Source: a bacterium (lineage in GTDB: Bacteria; SAR324; XYD2-FULL-50-16). Taken from it: a stretch of 50,093 nucleotides of DNA. Position numbers and translations under genes: made by a program. Under the pieces are notes generated by a model, which was not told the DNA's origin, did no database searches, and worked only from the letters and a program-made list of their open reading frames with translations. Positions 41,059-49,955 of this stretch are shown one piece after another. The stretch is taken from contig JAHJTV010000091.1 of the NCBI GenBank assembly GCA_018829445.1, positions 1 to 50,093 on the forward strand. Reading direction: 5' to 3'. Every line of letters starts with the position of its first letter. Position 1 is the first letter of the stretch.

Positions 41059-44000
41059 TTACGCTGCCCATTTGATGCCCTTTTCCGAATAATCATACAC
41101 CAGATCGTAAACATCATTACACTTGTTGGTAAAAATAGCCCTGTCGTAAGAATCAGGCAACTGAGCATCCAGGATATCCTCAACCGCTTTTTTTACTTTC
41201 GCCTGGGTCTGGGAGTTTTTAAACCAGTCCTGCACCAGGACTTTCGGTTGCTCCTCAATCAATCGTTTCAGCAGGCGTTTTGCGGCCAGTTTAACCTTCT
41301 TCTCTTCCTCTTTGGTTAGCTTTTCTTTTTTTAGAATGTCATACAGTTCCAGCTCATCCTCTGAAAGTCCCTCTTTGATGTGCCGCTCGTCTTCTTCCTT
41401 CAGGTCTTCGGTGAACTTGACCAGATCTTCATAGAAGTTATCCGTTGAAGACCCACCCGAGTTATAGGTGTCAATGATCTGCTGGAATTTCTCAGCGAAG
41501 TTGGTTCTGGTTGAATTCTGCGCCAGCATCTGCTGCAGCTTTTTTTCGATAAAGGAGCGCAGATCGGTGATTTCGATATTCTTGTATTTTTTATTCTTGA
41601 ACTGCTCTCGCATCTTCTCGAAATCGACGTTTGCCAGATTCCAACTCTTGCTCTTTTTGATCACGGATTTAAAGTATCCTTCCTCTTGTTCATGCCAGAA
41701 TTCTCCTTCATTGGACGTGATGACACTCTGATCCAACAGCTCATTGACCCGTTGCCTGGCCGATTCAACATCGTCGGTTCCGGTGAACCCATCAATCACC
41801 CCCCTTAGGTATTGAAAGACAAATACCAGGGGTCTTTTCTGTTTACTCAGAATTTCCGGTTTGCACGCTTCATAAATGGAGGAGATCGTATTCTCGTAGA
41901 TATTGAACTCCTGCTTCCATTCATCTTTTCCCAGAATGATATCTGCAAACGCCTGGAAAGCACCAATATTCTTAAAGGTATCATCGCTATCCAAAACGCC
42001 GGCGATCTCTATCCCGATTTTGGTGCAGAAAGCCTGTCCTTCCTTCAAGGCATCATCCAGCAATTTGAACAGGTGTTTTTTCTCCCGAACCGGTGGTTCG
42101 TCATCACTTCCCAAGGCGTAAGCAGCCAGGGCTTTTTTCATATTGCGGAAGACGTTATAGTAGTCGACCACTTCACCATTGGTTTTGCGCACGCCCTGAA
42201 TCTGATAGGAGGATACCCGATTAGCCCTGGCAATTGTCTGCATCAGGGTATGATCTTTCATGGGTTTGTCCATGTAGAGCGTCGAAACCGTAGGCGCATC
42301 AAACCCGGTCAGCCACATGGCGCATACAAAAACGAGTTGCAGAGGATCAGCCGGATCTTTAAAGCGGTATTCGATGTCATGACCGTTGGCATCAATGGCA
42401 TTGATCTTGGTCCGATGGGACTTAATCTCCAGGTCCTGCAGTTTGAATTTTTCCTCCTCCTTGCCATCTTCGCTGATGATGACTGCCATCTCAACAGAAC
42501 GCATATAGCTCAATTGTCGATTAAGGCGCTCTTTACCGGCCGCATCCGCTTTGCTGCGTTCTCCGGTGAGACGTTTCAGTTCCAGTTTCCAGTAGTCCTG
42601 TACCTTGTTGTACATCTTCACCGAGGTGAATTTGTCCACGGAAATCACCATCCCTTTTCCCAGATAGCCCCGCCGGGTAAAATGGTAAACAATATCCCGG
42701 GCAATGGTATCCAGTCGATCATCCCGCTTGATCACCTGCAATTCCTGGGAGAATTCCTTTTCCAGCTTTTCCTGTTGTTTCTCATCCAGGTTTTCGTCCT
42801 CCAGAATCTCATAGAATTCGTCTCCCAGGTCTTCATTTTGTATCAACACCTCCGGCACCCGTTTTTCATAGAACAAGGGAACCGTCGATTCATCGTCCAT
42901 GGCCTGGCTGAAGTTATATTCACTGACATAGTCCCCAAACCATTTGCTGGTTTTTCGACCTTTTCCCAGCAGCGGCGTACCGGTAAAAGCAAAGTAGTGC
43001 GCTCCCGGCAACCCCTGCCGCATGTTTTCAGCCAGGGATTTATATTGCGTTCGATGAGCCTCATCCACAATCACGATCACTTCCCGGCTGGTATCGTCGG
43101 GATCGAGAAGAATGGGAAAATCCTTGCCTTTGTCGTAACGGAATTTCTGGATCAGGGTGAAGACAATACGTTTGTTCTGGGAGAGGAATTCCCGCATCTG
43201 TCTGCTGTTTTTGGGCTGCGCGGCTTCTTTTTCCTTAACCGTGCCGGTGTTGAGGAAATTGCGATAAATCTGCCCGTCAAGATCTTCCCGGTCGGTTACA
43301 ATCACAAAGGTGAAATTCCCGGTAAACTTGCGGAATACCTTGCGAGCCAGAAAAATCATGGAAAAGCTCTTTCCCGATCCCTGTGTATGCCAGAAAACAC
43401 CCAGCCGCCCCTGCTTTGCTTCCCGTTCTTTTAAGGATTCAACGGCTTTGTTGACCCCTAAAAACTGATGATTCTGGGCCACAATCTTGACACCGGCATC
43501 ATGAAAGAGGATAAAGTTCTCAAGATAATCCAACAGTCTGGCATGGGGAAAGAGACCGTACAACAGACGCTGCAGGCTGGTTCCCTCTTTTCGGACCGAT
43601 TTGGAATTGACCTTCTCCTTTTCATCCTCGGCTCGCAGCCAGCGGAAAAAGTATTCCCAACCGGCGGTAAAACTGCCGATCCGGGTCTCAATGGCATTGG
43701 AGAGTACGCAAAAGCCGTTGGTCAGAAAAAGTTGCGGGATATCTTTTTTGTAATCGCTCAGGTTTTTATCGTAGGCTTGCTTCAGTTTTATAGTGGAGTT
43801 CTTCAGCTCGATAAAAACAAGCGGTATCCCGTTTATATAAAGGATGATATCGGGTCGACGAAAAATACGCTCCCCCTTGATCCAGAGCTGGGTCACTGCC
43901 AGAAAATCATTGTTTTCAGGCGTGTTGAAATCGATAAGGCGGACTCGTTCCTGTACCGGTTTCCCCTGTTCATTGTCAAACTCCACCGGAACCCCGTCTC

Positions 44001-44295
44001 GCAGCAGATCACTGATCTCTTTATTGGCCGCCAGGGGAGACATGGCCGTTCGTTTTTTAGTGAGTTGAGTGATAGCGTCGTCAATAGCATTTGAAGGAAT
44101 GTGAGGATTGATTAGCCTGGTCTGCCTGCGGAGGAGTTCCAGTAACAATACGTCTGATTTGGAAGCCCGATTGGATCTGTCGTTAAGATCCTCCGAATCA
44201 GCCGTAAAACAATTGAGATGTCGATAGCCCAACTCATCCGTCAGAATTTTGACAGCGGCTTGTTCGATTTGATCTTCACTAATCACATTAGGCAT
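41059..44295 (-). CDS. hsdR: Type I restriction enzyme, R (motor/nuclease) subunit
   Basis: A 1,078-residue subunit that translocates and cuts unmodified DNA. The N-terminal PD-(D/E)xK nuclease has D149 (RRPDIILY) and E163-x-K165 (FIELKN). Superfamily-2 helicase motifs follow: P-loop HTQGSGKSFSM (303-313), DEAH 411-414, TGTPL and ARANR. The C-terminal part is helical and charged, for HsdM contact. All catalytic residues are intact. Four bases separate it from the hsdS stop. The DNA motif recognised depends on HsdS. Confidence 0.96.
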   Translation of the reverse strand: MPNVISEDQIEQAAVKILTDELGYRHLNCFTADSEDLNDRSNRASKSDVLLLELLRRQTRLINPHIPSNAIDDAITQLTKKRTAMSPLAANKEISDLLRDGVPVEFDNEQGKPVQERVRLIDFNTPENNDFLAVTQLWIKGERIFRRPDIILYINGIPLVFIELKNSTIKLKQAYDKNLSDYKKDIPQLFLTNGFCVLSNAIETRIGSFTAGWEYFFRWLRAEDEKEKVNSKSVRKEGTSLQRLLYGLFPHARLLDYLENFILFHDAGVKIVAQNHQFLGVNKAVESLKEREAKQGRLGVFWHTQGSGKSFSMIFLARKVFRKFTGNFTFVIVTDREDLDGQIYRNFLNTGTVKEKEAAQPKNSRQMREFLSQNKRIVFTLIQKFRYDKGKDFPILLDPDDTSREVIVIVDEAHRTQYKSLAENMRQGLPGAHYFAFTGTPLLGKGRKTSKWFGDYVSEYNFSQAMDDESTVPLFYEKRVPEVLIQNEDLGDEFYEILEDENLDEKQQEKLEKEFSQELQVIKRDDRLDTIARDIVYHFTRRGYLGKGMVISVDKFTSVKMYNKVQDYWKLELKRLTGERSKADAAGKERLNRQLSYMRSVEMAVIISEDGKEEEKFKLQDLEIKSHRTKINAIDANGHDIEYRFKDPADPLQLVFVCAMWLTGFDAPTVSTLYMDKPMKDHTLMQTIARANRVSSYQIQGVRKTNGEVVDYYNVFRNMKKALAAYALGSDDEPPVREKKHLFKLLDDALKEGQAFCTKIGIEIAGVLDSDDTFKNIGAFQAFADIILGKDEWKQEFNIYENTISSIYEACKPEILSKQKRPLVFVFQYLRGVIDGFTGTDDVESARQRVNELLDQSVITSNEGEFWHEQEEGYFKSVIKKSKSWNLANVDFEKMREQFKNKKYKNIEITDLRSFIEKKLQQMLAQNSTRTNFAEKFQQIIDTYNSGGSSTDNFYEDLVKFTEDLKEEDERHIKEGLSEDELELYDILKKEKLTKEEEKKVKLAAKRLLKRLIEEQPKVLVQDWFKNSQTQAKVKKAVEDILDAQLPDSYDRAIFTNKCNDVYDLVYDYSEKGIKWAA

Positions 44296-44299
44296 ACGC

Positions 44300-45382
44300 T
44301 CACTCCTTCATGCTGGGTGGGAATGAAATGTCAAGGTTTTCTACCGAGAGTTTCCCGCTGATCAGGCGGGTTAAGAGACGGTCTCGGGTTTGTTTGAGGT
44401 TGACAATTGATAATTGTAAACGGTTAATTTGCTTTCCTACTGAATTTAGCTTCTCATCAAAGTTTTGAATTAAATCTAAAATGGGGAAAAACACTTTATT
44501 GGAATATGCCTGTTTTCGATTTAATCCAGGAACAGCAGCATCGCTATTTATAAAATTGAGACCTTTGAGCAAGTAAAATAAAAAACCAAAAGGGTATTCT
44601 GACTTCACATAATAAACAGTATCTATAGGGTAAAAATTACAATCTGTTTTATGTACACTTCCGACATTCCCTTTTCTACCAACAATTAACCCTGGGCCTT
44701 TGACAAGAAAATCACTATGCGTCCCCACAACACCACTTGACCCATATACGGGATACTGCCCATCAACTCTATTTTCTGTTTTTAGTGCTTTCCCGTAAGC
44801 TAATTCTAAAATCTCACCAAGGCTTTTAACTCCCCACCCTTCAGGAATCCCTTTATTGAATTTGGTGGTTTGGTGGCCGGGGAAGCGCATGCGGACAAAC
44901 CACTCTTTGTAAATCTCCTCCGCCATTTTCTCCAAAATCCCTATCCGCCGATTATTATTCTCAATCAAATCATCATAAGCCGATAGTACCGCTGCGATAC
45001 ACTCTTTTTCTTTTGGAACTGCTGGAACCGCAATTTTGTGCAAGTAATTTCTATTAACTCCAGGGACAGCACCAGCCGAATTAAAGCTTTCGCTAAGAAC
45101 AGCTTTAAGAAAATAGTAAACAAATTTAGGATGATTACCTTTGAAATCCTGAACATATAGGCTAGTATTTAAAGGCCAAAAATCTTTTTCTACGTAAAAT
45201 ACTTGCCCTAAAGTACCGTATCTTCCAGTAACAACTCCTGGCCCTTTTACCATCGACCGATTGTGCCATCCAGTTAGTCCACTTGAAGATATAATTGGGA
45301 TATTTCCATGTGTTCGTTCACGATGTGGTAAATCATATCCACGTTTTAAAGTAACTAAATTGCCTATCGTTGTCTTACTCAT
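44300..45382 (-). CDS. hsdS: Type I restriction specificity subunit
   Basis: 360 residues with two target-recognition halves and conserved spacers. The first half ends in the helical EKMAEEIYKEWFVRMRFPG, followed by a second TRD beginning GWGVKSLGEILELAYGKALK; the final spacer is QTRDRLLTRLISGKL. Each half binds one part of a bipartite DNA site. The two TRDs share GRYG/GRKG and AVPGxNR motifs but otherwise differ. The start overlaps the hsdM stop by 4 bp (ATGA). Both halves look complete. Confidence 0.93.
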   Translation of the reverse strand: MSKTTIGNLVTLKRGYDLPHRERTHGNIPIISSSGLTGWHNRSMVKGPGVVTGRYGTLGQVFYVEKDFWPLNTSLYVQDFKGNHPKFVYYFLKAVLSESFNSAGAVPGVNRNYLHKIAVPAVPKEKECIAAVLSAYDDLIENNNRRIGILEKMAEEIYKEWFVRMRFPGHQTTKFNKGIPEGWGVKSLGEILELAYGKALKTENRVDGQYPVYGSSGVVGTHSDFLVKGPGLIVGRKGNVGSVHKTDCNFYPIDTVYYVKSEYPFGFLFYLLKGLNFINSDAAVPGLNRKQAYSNKVFFPILDLIQNFDEKLNSVGKQINRLQLSIVNLKQTRDRLLTRLISGKLSVENLDISFPPSMKE

Positions 45383-47412
45383 TGCTGATCTTCCCCCGCA
45401 ACCAAACGAATATTCTGACCAATGACCGTTTCCAATTCACGGGCCCCGGCATTCAGCTTTTCCAGTTCGTCATTCATTAAGAGTATTTCTTCAATAAACT
45501 CATCCTCCGTTTTACCGTCTTCTTCAATCACTACCCCCACATAACGACCCGGGTTTAGGGAATAATCCTGCTCCTTGACTTCATCCAAAGTAGCCAGCTT
45601 ACAAAGCCCGGTCACATCCTCATAAGCAGCACTAGGAAATCTCTCCTGCAACCACTGGATATGGACAAAAAACTGTTCCGCTGATTTAATATCTTTGTGC
45701 AGTTCTTCCAACTCTGCTTTTAGAGCTTTGGTTTCCTTGGCGTCTTTATGCTCTTTTTCGTGGTTGCGCACCTTCTTGTCGATGGTTTTTAACATCTCAT
45801 GGAGTTCGGTGAAAAAAGGCGCGAACGTAGCCAATAACTCCTGCTGCGCGGCATTCGCCGCTTCAATATTATCAGTGTTAAATTTTCCCAAATAGGACTG
45901 ATACCGGCTTTCCAGCGTCGTTATATCCCGTAGTTTTGCCGCCAGATCGGGAATATGATTTTCAGTGGATTGCTGTAGATAGGTTTTGATTCGGAAAGCA
46001 AGTGTTTCTATTATCTCTTTGTTTTCAGCAAACTGCGCCATGCCCTGCTTAAAATAATCATCGATCAATTCAATGAAGGCAACCCGATCACCCCGATGCA
46101 GTTTGCTGATGATTGCAATATTCCTGATCTGCTCAGCGTTAAACTCCCGATGCGCACGATCAACCTGTGTAAAAACATTGCGGGCATCGATAAACAGAAT
46201 GCGATTATCGGTTTTGGCTTTATCAAAAAACCAGAGGGTAGCCGGCAGGGTCACGGTGTAAAACATATTGGAGGGCAGGGTCAGCATCCCGTAGATCAGG
46301 TTATTCTCGATCAGGTTCTGCCGAATCTCCGCTTCGCTGTGTCTGGCATCGGAAGCGGAATTGGCCATCACCAAGGCCGCCCGTCCGGTGGATTTCAGGG
46401 AGGTAGCAAAGAGATTGATCCAGAGATAGTTGGCGTTGGGACAGGTTTCCTCTCCCTTATTCTTGGTTTTGGACTTGTTGCGAGGCACCCCATAGGTATT
46501 AAACCGCCGATCCGCTTCCACCTTGCCCAGGGTGACATCATCCACATTAAAGGGGGGATTGGCCAGAACATAATCAAACGCCTCAAAGCTTTTATGGACA
46601 TCTTCGTAGTAGGTATTGGCTTGCCTGACATCCCCACGCAATCCGTTTACCGCCAGATTCATCTTGGCCAGCTTAACCGTTTCCAGGGTTTTCTCCTGTC
46701 CATAGACAAAGAGTTCGTTGTCATCCCCGTTGCCATTCCGTTCTTTCCGCCTGTGTATAAACTGAGCGGATTGCACAAACATACCTCCGGAACCACAAGC
46801 CGGATCGAACACCGTTCCATTATGTGGCTGAATGATCTCCACCATTAACCGCACCACAGAATTCGGGGTAAAAAACTCTCCGCCACCTTGCCCTTCGGCT
46901 AGGGCGAATTTCCCTAGAAAATATTCATAGATTTTCCCGAACATATCCCCGGTGGCATCCTTGGGAATATCGGCAAAGTTCTTCAGAAGATCTTTGGGAA
47001 TCTGTTTATCGGTGCGAGTCAGTTTAAAATACTCTTCCTGGGGTAGTACGCCTGCCAGCTCCGGCTTATACTTCTCAATGTCTGCCATCGCTTCCTTGAG
47101 GGCTTTGTCGATATCCTCGTTTTCCGGCAGGTTTAAGAGGTAGTTATAGCGGGCTTTGTCCGGCAGGTAAAACCCGCATTTTTCGATGGCGATCTCACTG
47201 ATCGGCTTCTCCCTCCTGGTTCCTTTCAGTTCATTATAAGTTTGAAGAATCTCATCTTCAAACTGCGTATACTTATTGTCCGCAAACTTGAGAAAAATCA
47301 GCCCCAGGACAGGTACTGCATACTCACTCGATTTTAGATCCGAGTTTGCCCGCATATTATCTGCAGCAGCCCAGAGATTGTCTTCCAGTCTTTTAAATTC
47401 TTCCGGTGTCAT
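45379..47412 (-). CDS. hsdM: Type I DNA methyltransferase subunit
   Basis: 677-residue N6-adenine methylase. HsdM_N helical domain (about 5-150), then the Rossmann methylase: SAM motif I FDPACGSGG (202-210) and catalytic NPPF (285-288). The C-terminal 150-200 residues are coiled-coil-rich (ELHEMLKTIDKKVRNHEKEHKDAKETKALKAELEEL-type), giving a longer chain than the usual 500-550; long HsdM variants of this kind are known. It makes host DNA resistant and joins HsdS and HsdR in the complex. First gene of the operon. The fragment at 47982-48327 is a homologue of residues about 104-218. Confidence 0.95.
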   Translation of the reverse strand: MTPEEFKRLEDNLWAAADNMRANSDLKSSEYAVPVLGLIFLKFADNKYTQFEDEILQTYNELKGTRREKPISEIAIEKCGFYLPDKARYNYLLNLPENEDIDKALKEAMADIEKYKPELAGVLPQEEYFKLTRTDKQIPKDLLKNFADIPKDATGDMFGKIYEYFLGKFALAEGQGGGEFFTPNSVVRLMVEIIQPHNGTVFDPACGSGGMFVQSAQFIHRRKERNGNGDDNELFVYGQEKTLETVKLAKMNLAVNGLRGDVRQANTYYEDVHKSFEAFDYVLANPPFNVDDVTLGKVEADRRFNTYGVPRNKSKTKNKGEETCPNANYLWINLFATSLKSTGRAALVMANSASDARHSEAEIRQNLIENNLIYGMLTLPSNMFYTVTLPATLWFFDKAKTDNRILFIDARNVFTQVDRAHREFNAEQIRNIAIISKLHRGDRVAFIELIDDYFKQGMAQFAENKEIIETLAFRIKTYLQQSTENHIPDLAAKLRDITTLESRYQSYLGKFNTDNIEAANAAQQELLATFAPFFTELHEMLKTIDKKVRNHEKEHKDAKETKALKAELEELHKDIKSAEQFFVHIQWLQERFPSAAYEDVTGLCKLATLDEVKEQDYSLNPGRYVGVVIEEDGKTEDEFIEEILLMNDELEKLNAGARELETVIGQNIRLVAGEDQQ

Positions 47413-47611
47413 ACCTGCAATCAGCCTCTCCTTAATCCATCAATTGGTGATTATTGCTTTTTCGGGTATCGATTTCTTCCCTGCAATACCCTTTATTTCT
47501 ACCACAAGTAACGTACTTCCATTTCAAAGTTATGACAAGAGTTTGAGCTTCTGAACTGAAAAGAAAGGAAATCGCTGTCAAACATCATCCGGTTTTGCAA
47601 AAAACCAGGCT
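47413..47611. other. Upstream region of hsdM
   Basis: No credible gene or clear promoter was picked. It leads into REP-like repeats. Confidence 0.4.
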
Positions 47612-47696
47612 AAAACGCGGGGTCAGGTCTTTAATTTTGACATTTCAAAAACGCGGGGTCATAAAACGCGGGGTCAGGTCTTTAATTTTGACATTT
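47612..47696. repeat. REP-like tandem repeats (about 2.4 copies)
   Basis: Unit AAAACGCGGGGTCAGGTC + TTTAATTTTGACATTT (34 bp) at 47612-47645 and 47663-47696, with a truncated copy (AAAACGCGGGGTCA) between. GTCA and TGAC can pair. The logic (GGGGTCAxGTCTT...TTTTGACxTT) matches the 41-bp repeats at 5619-5700. No transposase is present here. Confidence 0.75.
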
Positions 47697-47981
47697 TCAC
47701 CGGAGACCTGACAAAACTCCTTCCCCTCCGATCAACCAAAAACCTGGGCATTTTCCTCATACATTGACAAATTCTCATCAGAGAGCATATCATCCCCTTA
47801 ATCTTTAATATAAAAGGTTTTTTCTAGCCCGAGCAAACAGTCGTCCGGGATGGTTCTGCAATTCTGTATTTCGATCGAGAGAGAGCCAATTCTGCTCCTT
47901 ATCATCTTGGGTTTTGAGGTGAAGGTGGGTCAAAAATATTGGCCGTTTTTGGGTCATTATAACTGTCCATTAACACGTTGA
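47697..47981. other. Stretch without a gene
   Basis: Between the REP-like repeats and the hsdM fragment no credible frame is seen. The boundary with the fragment is at about 47982. Confidence 0.4.
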
Positions 47982-48327
47982 ATAAACTGAGCGGATTGCA
48001 CAAACATACCCCCGGAGCCGCAAGCCGGATCGAACACCGTTCCATTATGTGGTTGAATAATCTCCACCATCAATCGAACCACTGAATTCGGGGTAAAGAA
48101 CTCTCCGCCACCTTGCCCTTCGGCCAGGGCAAATTTCCCCAGAAAGTACTCATAAATCTTTCCGAACATATCCCCGGTGGCATCCTTGGGAATATCGGCA
48201 AAGTTCTTCAGCAGGTCTTTGGGAATCTGTTTGTCAGTGCGAGTCAGTTTGAAATACTCTTCCTGGGGCAGTACGCCTGCCAGCTCCGGTTTATACTTCT
48301 CAATGTCTGCCATCGCTTCTTTGAGGC
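47982..48327 (-). pseudogene. Fragment of a second hsdM allele
   Basis: 346 bp aligned by eye to 46757-47102 inside hsdM without gaps: 26 base differences (92.5 % identity), yet the encoded 115 residues (LKEAMADIEKY through FVQSAQFI) are identical. It lacks start, catalytic NPPF and C-terminus, so it is non-functional. An all-silent difference pattern means both sequences diverged while coding functional protein and that the fragment was cut out only recently. It cannot be a decayed tandem copy of this hsdM. Confidence 0.9.
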
Positions 48328-48430
48328 CCCGCAAGGCACACCAAGCTTCGCTTGGCTAGCTAACACCGGTTTCAGCTGTGTTGCCCAGAGCGAGGAATGT
48401 CAGCTGGAAACACTCTTTGGCAGCCGTGGA
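48328..48430. other. Junction region with hairpins
   Basis: A GC-richer stretch joins the hsdM fragment to the DUF4180 gene. It has CCAAGC-TTC-GCTTGG (about 48342-48356) and a bulged pairing GTTTCAGCTG/CAGCTGGAAAC (about 48370-48413). It looks like a recombination end of some kind, but I cannot assign it. Confidence 0.4.
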
Positions 48431-48784
48431 TTAAACAAGCTTCTGCATTGCTGACTCGATATCAGGCATAAAAAATATGTGATTGCCTCCATTGCATTCA
48501 ATGATAAACGCATTTAGAGCATTGCTATTGTATTTTTCAAATTCTCCAACAATGGCAAGTTTCTTGTGATAATTTGAAACCTTTTGAAGTATTTCTCCGG
48601 CTATACCAGTTCTTAAATTGAAAAATTGAGAATCTAAGTTTGTTTCTTTCACAATAATCTTGCTTGCTCCCTGATAATCTGCATTTCCCAACAAGTCTGT
48701 AGCATCTTGGACAGTATTAATCATTGTTTCATCAGACACTTTTGCTATTTTTGAATTTCCATATTCAATAATCTCGATTTCCAT
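48431..48784 (-). CDS. DUF4180 protein
   Basis: 117 residues from ATG 48784 (MEIEIIEYGNS), with AAGGAAG a few bases upstream. The family pattern is clear: NLRTGIAGEILQKVSNYHKKLAIVGEF, then FIIECNGGNHIFFM. DUF4180 is a small, functionally unassigned family, often carried on accessory DNA. A start 17 codons earlier (48835) lacks similarity. It appears intact and is the only complete gene in this graveyard section. There is no obvious operon partner. Confidence 0.75.
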   Translation of the reverse strand: MEIEIIEYGNSKIAKVSDETMINTVQDATDLLGNADYQGASKIIVKETNLDSQFFNLRTGIAGEILQKVSNYHKKLAIVGEFEKYNSNALNAFIIECNGGNHIFFMPDIESAMQKLV

Positions 48785-48865
48785 TTTCTTCCTTATGTTT
48801 GGATACTTTTGGGTGCTGACACTGGCGTTAGCCATTTGTTATGCAGAACAGATTTCAATATACTA

Positions 48866-49294
48866 TCATTCATCACTTACCATGTTCCATGAAAGCTGGT
48901 CACCAGAGCCCTCAATGGTTTCTAAAAAATTGTCATCTAAAAGAGTTTCTTGAAGCAATATAATATCCTTTTCTTTTGATAATTCTTGAAAGATTTCATC
49001 CCATTTTTTCTCACTACATTCAAATGCTTCACATTTTAAACCAGTGATTCTTTTAAAAACACTTCTATACCCTGCTAACCCATTCCATGACAATACTACA
49101 AATGACTGAGGAAGATCTCGGCTTAAATTCTGCGTAACACTATAGGGTTTATCCTTTTCAACATCTATTATTTTCAATTTTCCATTTTCGGTCCTTACCA
49201 AAGATGTTGTATTTGGTAGAGAACAGCACGAAATGCAACAGTACATTGTAAAGGCAATAATTATAAAGCTTATTGAGTTTTTCTTTATCTCCAT
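48866..49294 (-). pseudogene. Lipoprotein with truncated endonuclease/exonuclease/phosphatase-like domain
   Basis: 142 residues. The N-terminal hydrophobic segment ends in CISCC, a lipobox-like site. After a short linker, SFVVLSWNGLAG and KDIILLQETLL match the first two motifs of the EEP fold (WN and LQE). EEP proteins need about 250 residues with later His/Asp motifs; those are absent, because two stop codons follow WNMVSDE. It is therefore a 3'-truncated gene, unlikely to be active. The EEP assignment rests on two short motifs. Confidence 0.5.
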
Positions 49295-49448
49295 AATTTG
49301 TTTTCAGATGTTGATTTTATTGGATAACACCATTATAACAGGCGCTACGCCAGGTTTTGATTTAAGATGGTTTTGCCAAGACTACTCAGCTAAAGACCAG
49401 CAGAGGCGCTATGCTGTCCGATTGATAAATTTGTTAAATTTTTTACTG

Positions 49449-49955
49449 TCAAGTATACATACTTTCCATTGGTAGTACCTGAACCTTACCTTCAGGAACG
49501 ATTAGGTTATCCCAAACCCAATTGTGATGTTCAATTACTTGTTCAGCTTTTAAATGAGGACGATCTCCTACCGAATGGCAATTGGATGGCACTATCACTT
49601 TATATCCATGGCTCACTGAAGCACGAATTGTTGTATCTACACAAAAATCCGTTGCCCAACCAGTTATTATAAGCCTTTCAACTTTTAGGCTATCCAAAGT
49701 CGCCTTAAGTTCTGTTTTATAAAAGGAATCACAAATAGTTTTTCTTATTGTAATATCAGATTTATCCATTTTTAGAGAAGGCAATAACTCCCAACCTTTT
49801 GAAAAAGGTAAAAGTCCTTCGTCAGCATTTCCATCATGTTGAATAAATATCACCTTTCCACCGTTATTTCGTACTTTTGCAGCTAGTATGTTTATTCTTT
49901 GGATTAGCCTTTTAGAATCGTATATTTCTTTGGTTGTGAATGAAGCCGTTTGAAT
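49449..49955 (-). pseudogene. Isochorismatase-like cysteine hydrolase interrupted by IS66 end
   Basis: The minus-strand frame reads IQTASFTTKEIYDSKRLIQRIN, then VIFIQHDGN, ITGWATDFCVDTTIRAS and IVPSNCHSV. The Cys-containing motif FCVDTT carries the nucleophile of the cysteine-hydrolase family. The first strand with the catalytic Asp (xLLVIDxQN) is lost: just before IQTASF the sequence becomes the GTAAGCGC end of an IS66-type element at 49956. About 10-12 N-terminal residues are missing, so it is inactive unless an internal ATG (49853) gives a short product. Confidence 0.75.

Noticed and set aside
41812..43434. Long plus-strand frame of about 540 codons opposite hsdR
   Set aside because: It mirrors the hsdR codons, has no recognisable domain, and hsdR itself has all its catalytic motifs; a shadow frame.
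46096..46848. Plus-strand frame opposite hsdM (about 250 codons)
   Set aside because: Antisense to the methylase motifs; low-complexity composition.
48328..48870. Possible integron attC sites (GCATAAC/CTAACGCC near 48835 and a bulged stem near 48370-48413)
   Set aside because: No pair of core sites fits the RYYYAAC...GTTRRRY rule with proper arm pairing, and no integrase gene is present.
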